Source: Amycolatopsis sp. cg9 (GTDB lineage Bacteria > Actinomycetota > Actinomycetes > Mycobacteriales > Pseudonocardiaceae). Taken from it: a stretch of 64,000 nucleotides of DNA. A model generated the notes under the pieces. The model made no database searches. It saw only the letters and a program-made list of their open reading frames with translations, and had not been told where the DNA came from. This document shows, in pieces, positions 25,265 to 32,655 of this stretch. The stretch lies in contig NZ_CP166850.1 in the NCBI RefSeq assembly GCF_041346945.1, positions 2,108,001 through 2,172,000 on the forward strand. The letters are read 5' to 3'. The translations under genes were made by a program, and so were the position numbers. How positions within the stretch are numbered: position 1 is the stretch's first letter; the number at the start of each line of letters is the position of its first letter.

Positions 25265-25390
25265 CCTGAGTCCCCTTTGTGCTTGAACAGTCGTGGCATA
25301 GTCCCCCGGGCAAGTGAGGAGGAGGAAGACAAAGATGCAACGATTCGTAACAACTACTTTCGTCGTCACTCATTTGGCAGAGCAGGTTTT

Positions 25391-26344
25391 GTGATCACGC
25401 TGGTACTCGGCGGAGACGTCAACATCCAGGGCCGGGCGACCCCGGCGGCGGCGTTCGAGCCGCTGAACCCACTGTTCCAGGGCGCCGACCTCCGGTTCGT
25501 GAACCTCGAGGGGCCCGTCGACGCGCAGGCGGCCGAAGCGCTGACGTCGGCCGGCATCGACGTCGTGTCGTGCGCCAACGACCTCACCGCGATGGCGAGC
25601 CTCCCGGTCCTCGGCCACGCCGGGATCGCGCACTGCGGCGCCGGTGCGACCCTCGACGCCGCGCACGCGCCCGCGGTGCTGGAACGATCGGGCGAAAAGG
25701 TCGCGTTCCTCGCGTACACGTCACTCCGTTCGCGAGGTCAAAGCGCGCTGCCGGACTTCCCCGGCGTCGCGCAAGCGTTTGCGACCACGGCGTACCAGCC
25801 CGATCCGCGCGTCGCGGACATCCCTGGCCGGCCACCGCTCGTCCGCACGACGCCGGTGCCCGAGCACCTGGACCGGCTCGTCGCCGACGTCAAGCGGGCC
25901 AAAGCGGACAACGACCACGTCGTCGTCTCGATGCACTGGGGGCTGCCCGGGCCGGAACTGACCGAGTACCAGGTCGCGTACGGACGCGCCGCCATCGACG
26001 CCGGCGCGGACCTGGTCGCCGGGCACGGGCCGCACACCATCCAGGCCGTCGAGGTCCACCGCGGCCGCCCGATCCTCTACAGCCTCGGCAACCTCGTCTT
26101 CGACTGGCCGGCGATGCGCGGGCGGCACGTCGACGGGCTGCTGGCGGGCTGCATGTTCGGCGCCGAACCCCGGCTCGAGCTCATCCCGGTGCGGCGGAAC
26201 GCGGACAACGAATGCGAGCCGCTGGCCGGCGACGACGCGGGCAAGGTGCTGCGGTACCTCGCGGACGTCTCGGCGGCGCGCTCGACGAAGGTGTCCGTCC
26301 GGGATGGAATCGCCTCGGTGTCCGGTTTAGGCGTTGGTGCGTAA
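25391..26344 (+). CDS. CapA-family (poly-gamma-glutamate-type) metallophosphatase-like protein
   Basis: A 317-residue protein from GTG 25391. It starts with ITLVLGGDVNIQGR and contains FVNLEGPV, SCANDLTAM, VVVSMHWGLPGPELTEYQ, DLVAGHGPHTIQAVEVHRGR and YSLGNLVFDW, all typical of the CapA/PgsA capsule-synthesis family with its metal-binding Asp, Asn and His residues. It lacks a signal peptide and no capsule genes are adjacent, so a polyglutamate role is doubtful. It is divergent from the secreted nuclease with 126 bp between them. Confidence 0.88.
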   Translation: MITLVLGGDVNIQGRATPAAAFEPLNPLFQGADLRFVNLEGPVDAQAAEALTSAGIDVVSCANDLTAMASLPVLGHAGIAHCGAGATLDAAHAPAVLERSGEKVAFLAYTSLRSRGQSALPDFPGVAQAFATTAYQPDPRVADIPGRPPLVRTTPVPEHLDRLVADVKRAKADNDHVVVSMHWGLPGPELTEYQVAYGRAAIDAGADLVAGHGPHTIQAVEVHRGRPILYSLGNLVFDWPAMRGRHVDGLLAGCMFGAEPRLELIPVRRNADNECEPLAGDDAGKVLRYLADVSAARSTKVSVRDGIASVSGLGVGA

Positions 26345-26537
26345 CGGATCGCGCGCGGTCTGTTACAACGCGACGCACGCCTGTCACCCATCCGGCGCAT
26401 CTGCCTTAAATGCAGCTCAAGGACGGGAACAACCCGCGTGAAGCGGCGGTACGGTCTGCGTGAGCCGCCGGAAAAGTGGCACAGACCACTCCCCGACAGC
26501 TCGCGGTCGGCACGACACGGGGGGAGGGAGAACGATC

Positions 26538-26639
26538 ATGTGGGGGCTGATTGTTCTCAGCTGCGTGTTCGTGCTGGTGCTGGGGATAGCCGCGGTCGTG
26601 GACCTTCGGGACCACGACCGCGGCGAGCACCGCGCCTAG
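26538..26639 (+). CDS. 33-residue single-pass membrane peptide
   Basis: ATG 26538 follows a strong GGGGAGGGAG ribosome site. The peptide is one hydrophobic helix (LIVLSCVFVLVLGIAAVVD) with a charged tail (LRDHDRGEHRA). Its last 4 bp overlap the convergent NTF2-like gene. The 193 bp before it have no other gene. No homologue is recognised; small hydrophobic peptides of this kind are often missed in annotation. Confidence 0.6.
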   Translation: MWGLIVLSCVFVLVLGIAAVVDLRDHDRGEHRA

Positions 26640-27082
26640 CGCACCGCCTGCCTCGCCTTGTAGCGGCCGAGGAGCGTGCGCGCGCCGGCCAGCGCCACCC
26701 GCCCGGCGCCCTTCGCGCTCGCGGCCAGCACCGTCGTCCAGTCGAAGTAGTCGCGCCACAGCACGATCCGGCCGCCTTCGACGACGAACGTGCCGCACAC
26801 CCAGAACTCCGCTTCCCACGCGCCGCGGCGCAGCACGTCGGTGCGTTCGGTGAGCACGACGTTGCCGTCCGCGGCGATGTGGTGCGTGCGCGCCTCGAAC
26901 CCGGAACCGAACCGGGCCAGCAGCCGCAGCTGCTTTTCGACGGCGGCGACGCCGCGAGCGGGCGGCAACGGCACGTTCTGGTACACGATGTCGCTCGCCG
27001 CGAACGCCAGCGCGCGGTCGATGTCGAGGTCTTCGAGGGCCTTGAGGAAACCGGTCACCACTGCCTGGGGTTCATCGGTCAT
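26636..27082 (-). CDS. Limonene-1,2-epoxide hydrolase/NTF2-like protein
   Basis: A 148-residue cone-shaped SnoaL/NTF2 fold. It starts VVTGFLKALEDLDIDRALAF, and VVEGGRIVLWRDYFDW holds the Arg-Asp part of the catalytic Asp-Arg-Asp triad of limonene epoxide hydrolases. The FAASDIVYQNVPLPPARG segment is also family-typical. The natural substrate is unknown. It is followed in the same direction by nothing close; the TauD gene lies 16 bp upstream on the same strand, so they may be cotranscribed. Confidence 0.82.
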   Translation of the reverse strand: MTDEPQAVVTGFLKALEDLDIDRALAFAASDIVYQNVPLPPARGVAAVEKQLRLLARFGSGFEARTHHIAADGNVVLTERTDVLRRGAWEAEFWVCGTFVVEGGRIVLWRDYFDWTTVLAASAKGAGRVALAGARTLLGRYKARQAVR

Positions 27083-27098
27083 GCCCCCAGGCTAAGGC

Positions 27099-28016
27099 TC
27101 AGAACGGCCGGTCGCCCGCGATGGCGACGCGCTCCGCGATCCGGACGTGCGGGTGGTAGTCGTTGACCGCGTAGTGCTGCGTCGCGCGGTTGTCCCAGAA
27201 GGCCACCGAGTTGGGCCGCCAGCTGAACCGGACCTGGAACTCCGGCGTGTGGGCCTGCAGGAACAGGTACCGCAGGAGCCGGTCGCTCTCGGCGCGGTCC
27301 ATGCCGACGATGTGCGTGGTGAACGCCTGGTTGACGAACAGGGTGCGCCGCCCGGTCTCCGGGTGCGTCCGGACCACCGGGTGCTCGACCGGCGGGAACT
27401 CGTCCTGCCACCGCGCGAGGAGCGCGGGATCGGAGAACCGGTCGAAGCCCGGGAGGTAGTCGTGCACGGCGGTGAGCCCGTCGATGCGCGCGCGGACGTC
27501 CGCGGGCAGGTTGTCGTAGGCGGCGGCCATGTCGGCCCACATCGTGTCCCCGCCGACCGGCGGCACCTCGATCAGCCGCAGCACCGAGCCGAGCGCCGGG
27601 TTCGGCCGCCAGGTGACGTCGACGTGCCAGATGTTCTCGTAGCCGGGCATGGCCGCGGTGCGCTCGAAGCGCGTGACGGCGTCGTCGTCGCCCTTCGGGA
27701 TGAACGGGTTGGTCTCCAGCTCGCCCCAGTTCGCGGCGAACGCGCGCTGCTGCGCCGACGTGATGTCCTGGTCGCGGAAGAAGATCACCTTCCACTCGAG
27801 CAGCGCGCGGTTGAGCTCTTCGCGCAGCTCGGGGGTGAGCGGCTCGCGAAGGTCGACGCCCTCGACCTCGGCGCCGATCACCCGGCCCAGCGGCCGGAGG
27901 GTGAACAGCTCGAACTCCTCCCGCGGATCCCGCAGCAGGCGCGGGCCTTCGACGATGCCACCGGCGGGGGTCACGGCCTCGCGCAGCTGAATCCGGGCAG
28001 GCAGGTCTACGGACAT
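27099..28016 (-). CDS. TauD/TfdA-family Fe(II)/2-oxoglutarate dioxygenase
   Basis: A 305-residue non-haem iron dioxygenase. The iron facial triad is WHVDVTW (His and Asp) with the distal His in TQHYAVNDYHPH. The 2-oxoglutarate-binding Arg lies in the C-terminal HVRIAERVAI. GRVIGAEVEGVDLREPL at the N terminus is typical of the family. Members release sulfite from taurine or alkyl sulfonates or sulfates, or oxidise aryloxyalkanoates. No sulfonate transporter is nearby, so the substrate is open. The start is ATG 28016. Confidence 0.92.
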   Translation of the reverse strand: MSVDLPARIQLREAVTPAGGIVEGPRLLRDPREEFELFTLRPLGRVIGAEVEGVDLREPLTPELREELNRALLEWKVIFFRDQDITSAQQRAFAANWGELETNPFIPKGDDDAVTRFERTAAMPGYENIWHVDVTWRPNPALGSVLRLIEVPPVGGDTMWADMAAAYDNLPADVRARIDGLTAVHDYLPGFDRFSDPALLARWQDEFPPVEHPVVRTHPETGRRTLFVNQAFTTHIVGMDRAESDRLLRYLFLQAHTPEFQVRFSWRPNSVAFWDNRATQHYAVNDYHPHVRIAERVAIAGDRPF

Positions 28017-28063
28017 GGTTGTGCTCCAAGGGTTTTCGGGAGTGTGCGGACGCCGGGCTCGCG

Positions 28064-28186
28064 TCAGGCAGGGGGCGAGCCCAGGCGGCCGCGGCGCAGC
28101 AGGAGCTCCACGACGCCCTCTCCGATCGACCGCTTCACGGCGCGGTCGAGCCACCGGACGGGGATGCGTTCCGAGGTGGCAGGCAT
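28064..28186 (-). CDS. Possible 40-residue ORF upstream of the dioxygenase
   Basis: ATG 28186 opens a 40-codon frame (MPATSERIPVRWLDRAVKRS at the start) ending 47 bp before the dioxygenase start. An in-frame GTG at 28231 would add 15 residues. Third positions are GC-rich and the peptide is basic and helical. There is no strong ribosome site. It could be a small real gene or a remnant; sulfonate genes in actinobacteria often have leader peptides, but this one lacks the usual Cys-rich pattern. Confidence 0.3.
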   Translation of the reverse strand: MPATSERIPVRWLDRAVKRSIGEGVVELLLRRGRLGSPPA

Positions 28187-28338
28187 GACCCCATGGTCCG
28201 CGCCGTCCCGCCTTGCGGTCAAGACGTCCACTTGTTGGAACGTGCCGAACGGCGCAGGTCACCGCGATGCGAGCGGCGCGGGCGCATGAGGCAAGATCTT
28301 CCACGATCGGGTGAGCGCCCTTGACGACGGAGGTCCCC

Positions 28339-28833
28339 ATGCCGGAAGGCAGAGGCTCGCGGATCGACAGTGACGTGCCGGAGCTCCGCTCCGGGGCCGG
28401 GGGCTCCGCCACCCGGAACCCCCGGAAGAACGGTGATGTGCCGGAGCTCCGCTCCGGGGCCGGGGGCTCCGCCACCCGGAACCCCCGGAAGAACGGTGAT
28501 GTGCCGGAGCTCCGCCCCGGGGTTTTCGCCGCCCGGAGCGCCCCGAAGCGGCTGGACCGGCTCCGCGAGGCGGCCGACCTGCTCGACCAGGCGACGGCCG
28601 CCGACGACAAGGCCGCGGGCCGGTTCGCCGAGGCCCGCGTCGACTCGACGCCGTTCGGCATCTCACCGCAGGCCCGCGAGCTGGCGGCCCGCTGGGCGGC
28701 CGCACTGGCCGCGCGCGAGGCCGACGCCCGCGTCCTGGGCGACGCGACGTCCGACCTGGCGGGCCGGCTCCGCATGGCGGCGGAGAGCACCCGGAGCACC
28801 GGCTTCCGGGGCCGGCTCGCGGTGGCCCCGTGA
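28339..28833 (+). CDS. Helical protein with 63-bp tandem repeat at its N terminus
   Basis: A 164-residue protein from ATG 28339 after GGAGG at 28329. Residues 13-61 are encoded by a tandem repeat (DVPELRSGAGGSATRNPRKN twice). The remaining 100 residues are helical (LDRLREAADLLDQATAADDK, ARELAARWAAALAARE) with a Trp in the second helix. It overlaps the next gene by 4 bp. Both resemble helical-hairpin pairs of ESX-type systems. The repeat looks like an inserted low-complexity element that stayed in frame, so the original start may have been further right. Confidence 0.65.
   Translation: MPEGRGSRIDSDVPELRSGAGGSATRNPRKNGDVPELRSGAGGSATRNPRKNGDVPELRPGVFAARSAPKRLDRLREAADLLDQATAADDKAAGRFAEARVDSTPFGISPQARELAARWAAALAAREADARVLGDATSDLAGRLRMAAESTRSTGFRGRLAVAP
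28375..28522 (+). repeat. 63-bp tandem repeat, two full copies and a partial third
   Basis: Units begin GTGCCGGAGCTCCGCTCCGG at 28375, 28438 and 28501. The first two are identical over 57 or more bases and the third diverges after about 22 bases. The period of 63 keeps the reading frame. Each unit also contains short inverted GC-rich segments (CGGAGCTCCG). Confidence 0.88.
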
Positions 28834-29408
28834 CCGCCCTCGCCGAGGTCTTCGAACACCCGGCCCTGACGTCGGCGGCGTCCGCGCTGTCCTCGCTGCG
28901 GGCCGCGGCGGGCCGCATCGGCGTCCCGGACCCGGTCGCGGCGCTGCGGCACCTGGACTGCGCCCCGTCCGCGATCCGCACCTCGGCGTCGACGGTCGAC
29001 GCGGGATCACTGGTGGTGACCGCGGCGCAGGCGGAGTTCCGCACCGGCGTCGACCGCGCGGAAACCGGCGGCAGCACGGAAACGTTCGGCACCTGGGCGG
29101 ACACAGTGGACGGTCAGTACGGCGCAGCCGCCCGAGCGGCCGCCGCAACGGCCGCGTTGGGCGCCCGGATCGCCGCGCGCCTGGACGAACTGGCGGAGTC
29201 GGCGGCCTCGGAGGTGTGCGCCATCGCGTCCGCCGCTTCGGCGTCGGTGGCCGCGGTGCTGACGGGCGACCGCTCGGCCGAGGTGGTCAGCGACGTCAAC
29301 ACCGCGTGCACCGCCGTGCTGCGAACGGTTTCCGCGAAGGTGGCGTCGCTGTCTTCGCTGGCGGAGGAACTGGAGCCGTTGACGACTCCCGCCGTCGAGC
29401 TCAGCTGA
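28830..29408 (+). CDS. Ala-rich helical protein, WXG-like partner
   Basis: A 192-residue, Ala/Ser/Thr-rich helical protein overlapping the previous gene by 4 bp (GTGA). It has no signal peptide or membrane segment. TFGTWADTVDGQYGAAARAA contains a Trp turn between two helices, similar to helical-hairpin secretion partners. No family is recognised. It ends in an 8-bp overlap with the convergent reductase gene. Confidence 0.68.
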   Translation: MTALAEVFEHPALTSAASALSSLRAAAGRIGVPDPVAALRHLDCAPSAIRTSASTVDAGSLVVTAAQAEFRTGVDRAETGGSTETFGTWADTVDGQYGAAARAAAATAALGARIAARLDELAESAASEVCAIASAASASVAAVLTGDRSAEVVSDVNTACTAVLRTVSAKVASLSSLAEELEPLTTPAVELS

Positions 29409-30177
29409 AGTGTTCGCGCGCCCACTCTTCGAAGGACCGCGCGGGATGCCCGGTCACCTTCGCGACGTCCAGCGAGACGGGCTCCGGGTCATCGACGAGT
29501 GACGCCCAGTGGGCGAGCGCGCCGGCTGCGAATTCCGCACCCGTGTAGTGGGCCAGCTCCGCTTTTGCTTCTCCTTCCGGCTGTTCTTCCCACCGGACAG
29601 GTGTGTTCAGTGCTTCACCGATGATCTTGGCCTGCTCGGCCTGGCTGAGCGCTTCCGGGCCGGTGACGAGATGGATCTCCTGGCGGTGGTCTTCGGTGAG
29701 CGCCTTGACGGCCATGTCGGCGACGTCGCGTTCGTGGACGAGCGAGCGTCTGGCTTGCCCGTACGGGCCCCTGACGACGCCACTAGCAGCTTGCTGAGCC
29801 CAGCCGAGGGTGTTGGTGGCGAGGCCGGTGACGCGCAGGAAGGTCCAGTCGTCGGTGACCTTCCGGACGGCGGCCTCGACGTCTCCCCAGACACCGCCGT
29901 CTTCCGCGGACATGGCGGAGAGGTAGACGATCTTCTTGCCCTCGAAGGGTTTCACGGCTTGTTCGATGCCTTCGGCGGTGAAGAAGGGCCAGATGAGGTA
30001 GACGGCATCGACGCCGTTCGCGGCTTGGGCGGGGTCCCTGACGTCGCCCACGACGACGTCGACCCCTCCGGGTGCCTTGGCGGGGTCGCGAACGAGAACC
30101 CGGACGTCGACACCCTTCAGCCCGGCGACGACGTGCCGCCCGGAGTGGCCGGTGGCTCCGGTGACGAGAACCTTCAT
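29401..30177 (-). CDS. NmrA-like NAD(P)-binding protein
   Basis: A 258-residue atypical short-chain dehydrogenase. The Rossmann start is MKVLVTGATGHSGRHVVAGL. DVRVLVRDP and VDVVVGDVRDP define the nucleotide-binding half, and KIVYLSAMSAEDGG is in the family position of the active-site loop but lacks the YxxxK pair. LRVTGLATNTLGWAQQ follows. NmrA-like proteins act as redox sensors or quinone reductases. AAGGAGCACTCC before ATG 30177 sets the start. Confidence 0.9.
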   Translation of the reverse strand: MKVLVTGATGHSGRHVVAGLKGVDVRVLVRDPAKAPGGVDVVVGDVRDPAQAANGVDAVYLIWPFFTAEGIEQAVKPFEGKKIVYLSAMSAEDGGVWGDVEAAVRKVTDDWTFLRVTGLATNTLGWAQQAASGVVRGPYGQARRSLVHERDVADMAVKALTEDHRQEIHLVTGPEALSQAEQAKIIGEALNTPVRWEEQPEGEAKAELAHYTGAEFAAGALAHWASLVDDPEPVSLDVAKVTGHPARSFEEWAREHFS

Positions 30178-30251
30178 GGAGTGCTCCTTGATCAGCTGGT
30201 GCCGACCACGGTCACACTTCAAGTTCCCTTCAAGTCAAGCGTCACGGGCTC

Positions 30252-31233
30252 ATGGCCGGCTGTGGCAACAATTCCCTGACGAATACCACGCTCGGTGAAA
30301 CCACATCGATCACCTCGAGCCCCTCGGCCACCTCCGTGACCCAGCCGAACTTCACGGGCATCGTATTGGCGACGTGCAGCGGCGGCTCGTCGGAGACGTT
30401 GACCAGCATCGACCCCACGAACGCCGTTCAGGCCACCCGGCATTTCACCTTGGCACCCGGGGATTCCGCCGCCATGAACTGCCTCGCTTCCGTTCCGACC
30501 GGCCAAGTGCTTCGCCAGCAGTTCAACCGGGACTTCACCCGCATGGCCGTCGCCACCACCGGCATGCCCGAAGGCGGGGTGCACATCGGCTACGTGGACA
30601 ACGACGTGAGCAACATCTTCACCAATCTGACGCCACCGGCCTCCGGCTACGCGGACCCGCCGAACCAGAAGGTTCCGGTCTTCAACCCCGCCACCGGAAG
30701 GATTTGGTTCACGAGCGTCGTCGCAAGGTACTGGAAGCGACCAGCACGCAGAGATCTTCTACTTCACCCCGGACGGGAAGATTCCGATCGGTTTGGCAAC
30801 CGGTGCGTACGACATCTACTCCCTCGACGGGACGACCGAGGTCGACTACTCGATCAACTATCGGATCGGCGACGAGGGGGAGGTCGACAATTCGACGCCT
30901 CCTGCCGAGCTTTCGGACGGCGCGGAAACCTGCTGGCCGAAGTGGTTCATGACCGCCGACACGTTCTTCTGCCTGCCCACCGATCGCACTCAGATATTCA
31001 AGATGACGATCAGCGCCGATCGCAGGAAGATCGTCCAGACCGCATTGCTGCCACGAACCAGGCAGCCGGTCAGCGACGTGGTCGCGAACCCGGCCGGTAC
31101 CGAAGTGGCGTTCGTGTCGTCGGTGAGCGGCGGGCCCGCCCTCTACACCGTGTCCACCGCCGGGAGCAGCGCGCCGAAAAAGGTCGCAGACCTCGCCGAC
31201 GAGGCCGGACGTCCCATCGACTGGACTCAGTAG
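30252..31233 (+). pseudogene. Decayed lipoprotein gene (lost signal peptide, frameshift)
   Basis: From ATG 30252 the frame starts MAGCGNNSLTN: a lipobox-like MAGC but with no hydrophobic signal sequence before it, so the 5' end appears truncated. The frame continues well to VFNPATGRIWFTSVV near 30725, then turns into Arg-rich nonsense. The expected protein resumes in another frame (AEIFYFTPDGKIPIGLATG) and runs to a stop at 31233. The reading frame change lies between about 30720 and 30745. Repeated xxFxPxxGxIxF elements suggest a beta-propeller-like secreted lipoprotein. A sequencing error could explain the frameshift but not the missing signal peptide. Confidence 0.75.
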
Positions 31234-31243
31234 CCAACGCAAC

Positions 31244-31276
31244 GGACCCCCGGCCAGCTGGGCTGACCGGGGGTCC
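31244..31276. terminator. Terminator hairpin
   Basis: GGACCCCCGG (31244-31253) pairs with CCGGGGGTCC (31267-31276). It lies between the decayed lipoprotein gene and the opposing tRNA-Ser gene. Confidence 0.85.
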
Positions 31277-31285
31277 GGATGAGAG

Positions 31286-31372
31286 CGGTGGCGGTGGGAT
31301 TTGAACCCACGGACGGGATTAACCGTCACACGATTTCGAGTCGTGCTCCTTCGGCCGCTCGGACACGCCACC
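31286..31372 (-). tRNA. tRNA-Ser(CGA)
   Basis: Read on the reverse strand, acceptor GGTGGCG pairs with CGCCACC. The anticodon stem CACGA/TCGTG encloses CTCGAAA (anticodon CGA). A long class II variable arm and T-loop GTTCAAATC are present. It reads UCG codons, common in this GC-rich genome. Confidence 0.96.
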
Positions 31373-31405
31373 GCCGAGAACAATACCGGAGGGCCCGGCG
31401 CCCGC

Positions 31406-31621
31406 TCACGAGGGGTCGCCCGCACCGCCCGCACGCCACCTGACCTGGGCTTCCCGGAGTGCGCCCCGGGCGCGCGTGCGCAGGTCGTGGGCCGCCTCGC
31501 GGGCCTGGGCTCCGCGGCGCTGGACCAGGCCCGCCACCTGGAGCCTGCGGTTGCCCGTCGCCGAACCGAACTTCTGACGAGCGCCGCCGACCGTCTGCTG
31601 GATCTTGTGCTTCATCGTCAT
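31406..31621 (-). CDS. CsbD-like stress protein
   Basis: A 71-residue basic helical protein. It opens with MKHKIQQTVGGARQKFGSAT, resembling the CsbD family signature of an N-terminal helix followed by a G-x-x-x-G-x-x-T turn. It is rich in Arg, Gln and Ala. Such proteins are induced by general stress in many bacteria and have no defined activity. It lies 22 bp downstream of tadA and may share its transcript. ATG 31615 is an alternative start. Confidence 0.7.
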   Translation of the reverse strand: MTMKHKIQQTVGGARQKFGSATGNRRLQVAGLVQRRGAQAREAAHDLRTRARGALREAQVRWRAGGAGDPS

Positions 31622-31643
31622 GCTGCGGGAGTACCCAAAAACG

Positions 31644-32072
31644 TCAGCGACGCATCGCGAAGTACGTCTCGAGCAGCCCGGCGCACTCGTCCACGAGCAC
31701 TCCACCGTGGACTTCCGGGCGGTGGTTGAGACGTCGGTCACGCACGACGTCCCACAGCGACCCCACCGCGCCCGTCTTCGGCTCCCACGCCCCGAACACC
31801 AGCCGTGAGATGCGAGCGAGGACCAGGGCGCCCGCGCACATCGTGCACGGCTCCAGCGTCACCGCCAGGGTGCAGCCCTCCAGCCGCCAGCCGTCGCCGA
31901 CCACGCCGGCCGCCGCGCGCAACGCGAGGATCTCGGCGTGGGCCGTCGGGTCGCCGAGCTCCGTGCGCGCGTTGCGGGCCGCCGCCAGGGGGCGCCCGTC
32001 GGGGGCGAACACGACCGCCCCGATCGGGACGTCCGCGCCGGGAGCGCGCGCGGCTTCCAGCGCCGCCTCCAC
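31644..32072 (-). CDS. tadA: tRNA adenosine(34) deaminase
   Basis: A 142-residue zinc deaminase converting A34 to inosine in tRNA-Arg(ACG). The catalytic HAE motif is in DPTAHAEILALRAA and the zinc-binding PCxxC is LEPCTMCAGAL. VPIGAVVFAPDGR and HGGVLVDECAGLLETYF are also conserved. It starts at GTG 32072. Its upstream neighbour, 23 bp away, is the TadA-associated protein, a pairing common in actinobacteria. Confidence 0.95.
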   Translation of the reverse strand: MEAALEAARAPGADVPIGAVVFAPDGRPLAAARNARTELGDPTAHAEILALRAAAGVVGDGWRLEGCTLAVTLEPCTMCAGALVLARISRLVFGAWEPKTGAVGSLWDVVRDRRLNHRPEVHGGVLVDECAGLLETYFAMRR

Positions 32073-32095
32073 GGCCTCGGTGTCGGACGGGCGTC

Positions 32096-32578
32096 TCAGA
32101 GCTCGTCCAGGAGCTTGGCGAACTCGCTGCCGAACCCGCAGCGCTGCGCGACCATCTGCAGCTGTTCGTCCGGGTACAGGTCGACCTCGCCGACGATGAC
32201 CTCCAGCTCCGGCCCGGGCAGCCCGAGGTCCGCCAGGAGCCCCAGGTCACCCTCCGGCCAGACGGAGTCGTCCTCCTCGTCCGGTGGATCGACGCGCAGG
32301 ACGTCGAGGACGTCCGCCGCGATGTCGTAGTCCAACGCCGCCGCCGCGTCCGAAAGCAGCAACGACGGCCCACGCGGGCTCGGCCGGACGATCACGAAGA
32401 ACTCGTCATCGACCGCCAACAGCCCGAAGGCCGCACCGGTGGAACGTAGTTTGCCCAGTTCAGTGATCGCCGCGTCCAGTTCGGTCAGGGCACCCGGGTC
32501 GAGCGCGCTGCACCGCCACCGACCGTCTTCCCGGACCACGGCCACCGCGAACCCCGTGACCGGCTCTTCCACCGCCAT
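32096..32578 (-). CDS. tRNA adenosine deaminase-associated protein
   Basis: A 160-residue acidic protein of the TIGR03941 type, found next to tadA throughout actinobacteria. Characteristic segments are GFAVAVVREDGRWRCSAL, FGLLAVDDEFFVIVRPSP and LLSDAAAALDYDIAADVLD, ending with VAQRCGFGSEFAKLLDEL. Its role is unknown. The frame is open to 32638, so a longer form starting MRRFGRTVRAFGRAAEYG is possible. Confidence 0.9.
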   Translation of the reverse strand: MAVEEPVTGFAVAVVREDGRWRCSALDPGALTELDAAITELGKLRSTGAAFGLLAVDDEFFVIVRPSPRGPSLLLSDAAAALDYDIAADVLDVLRVDPPDEEDDSVWPEGDLGLLADLGLPGPELEVIVGEVDLYPDEQLQMVAQRCGFGSEFAKLLDEL

Positions 32579-32655
32579 GCGCACACCGTATTCCGCTGCC
32601 CGACCGAACGCACGCACGGTGCGCCCGAAGCGCCGCATGGGGCACTATCGGGACC

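Noticed and set aside
22709..26344. A 1211-residue rightward open frame covering the nuclease gene
   Set aside because: Its first 890 residues are the Arg/Val/Gly-rich antisense shadow of the secreted nuclease. Only the part from 25391 is a real protein (CapA-like).
28375..28522. Short direct repeats as a possible CRISPR array
   Set aside because: The units are contiguous with no spacers, lie inside a reading frame and no cas gene is present.
14767..31372. A genomic island bounded by the two tRNA-Ser genes
   Set aside because: No integrase and no duplicated tRNA 3' end was found, and base composition stays like the flanks.
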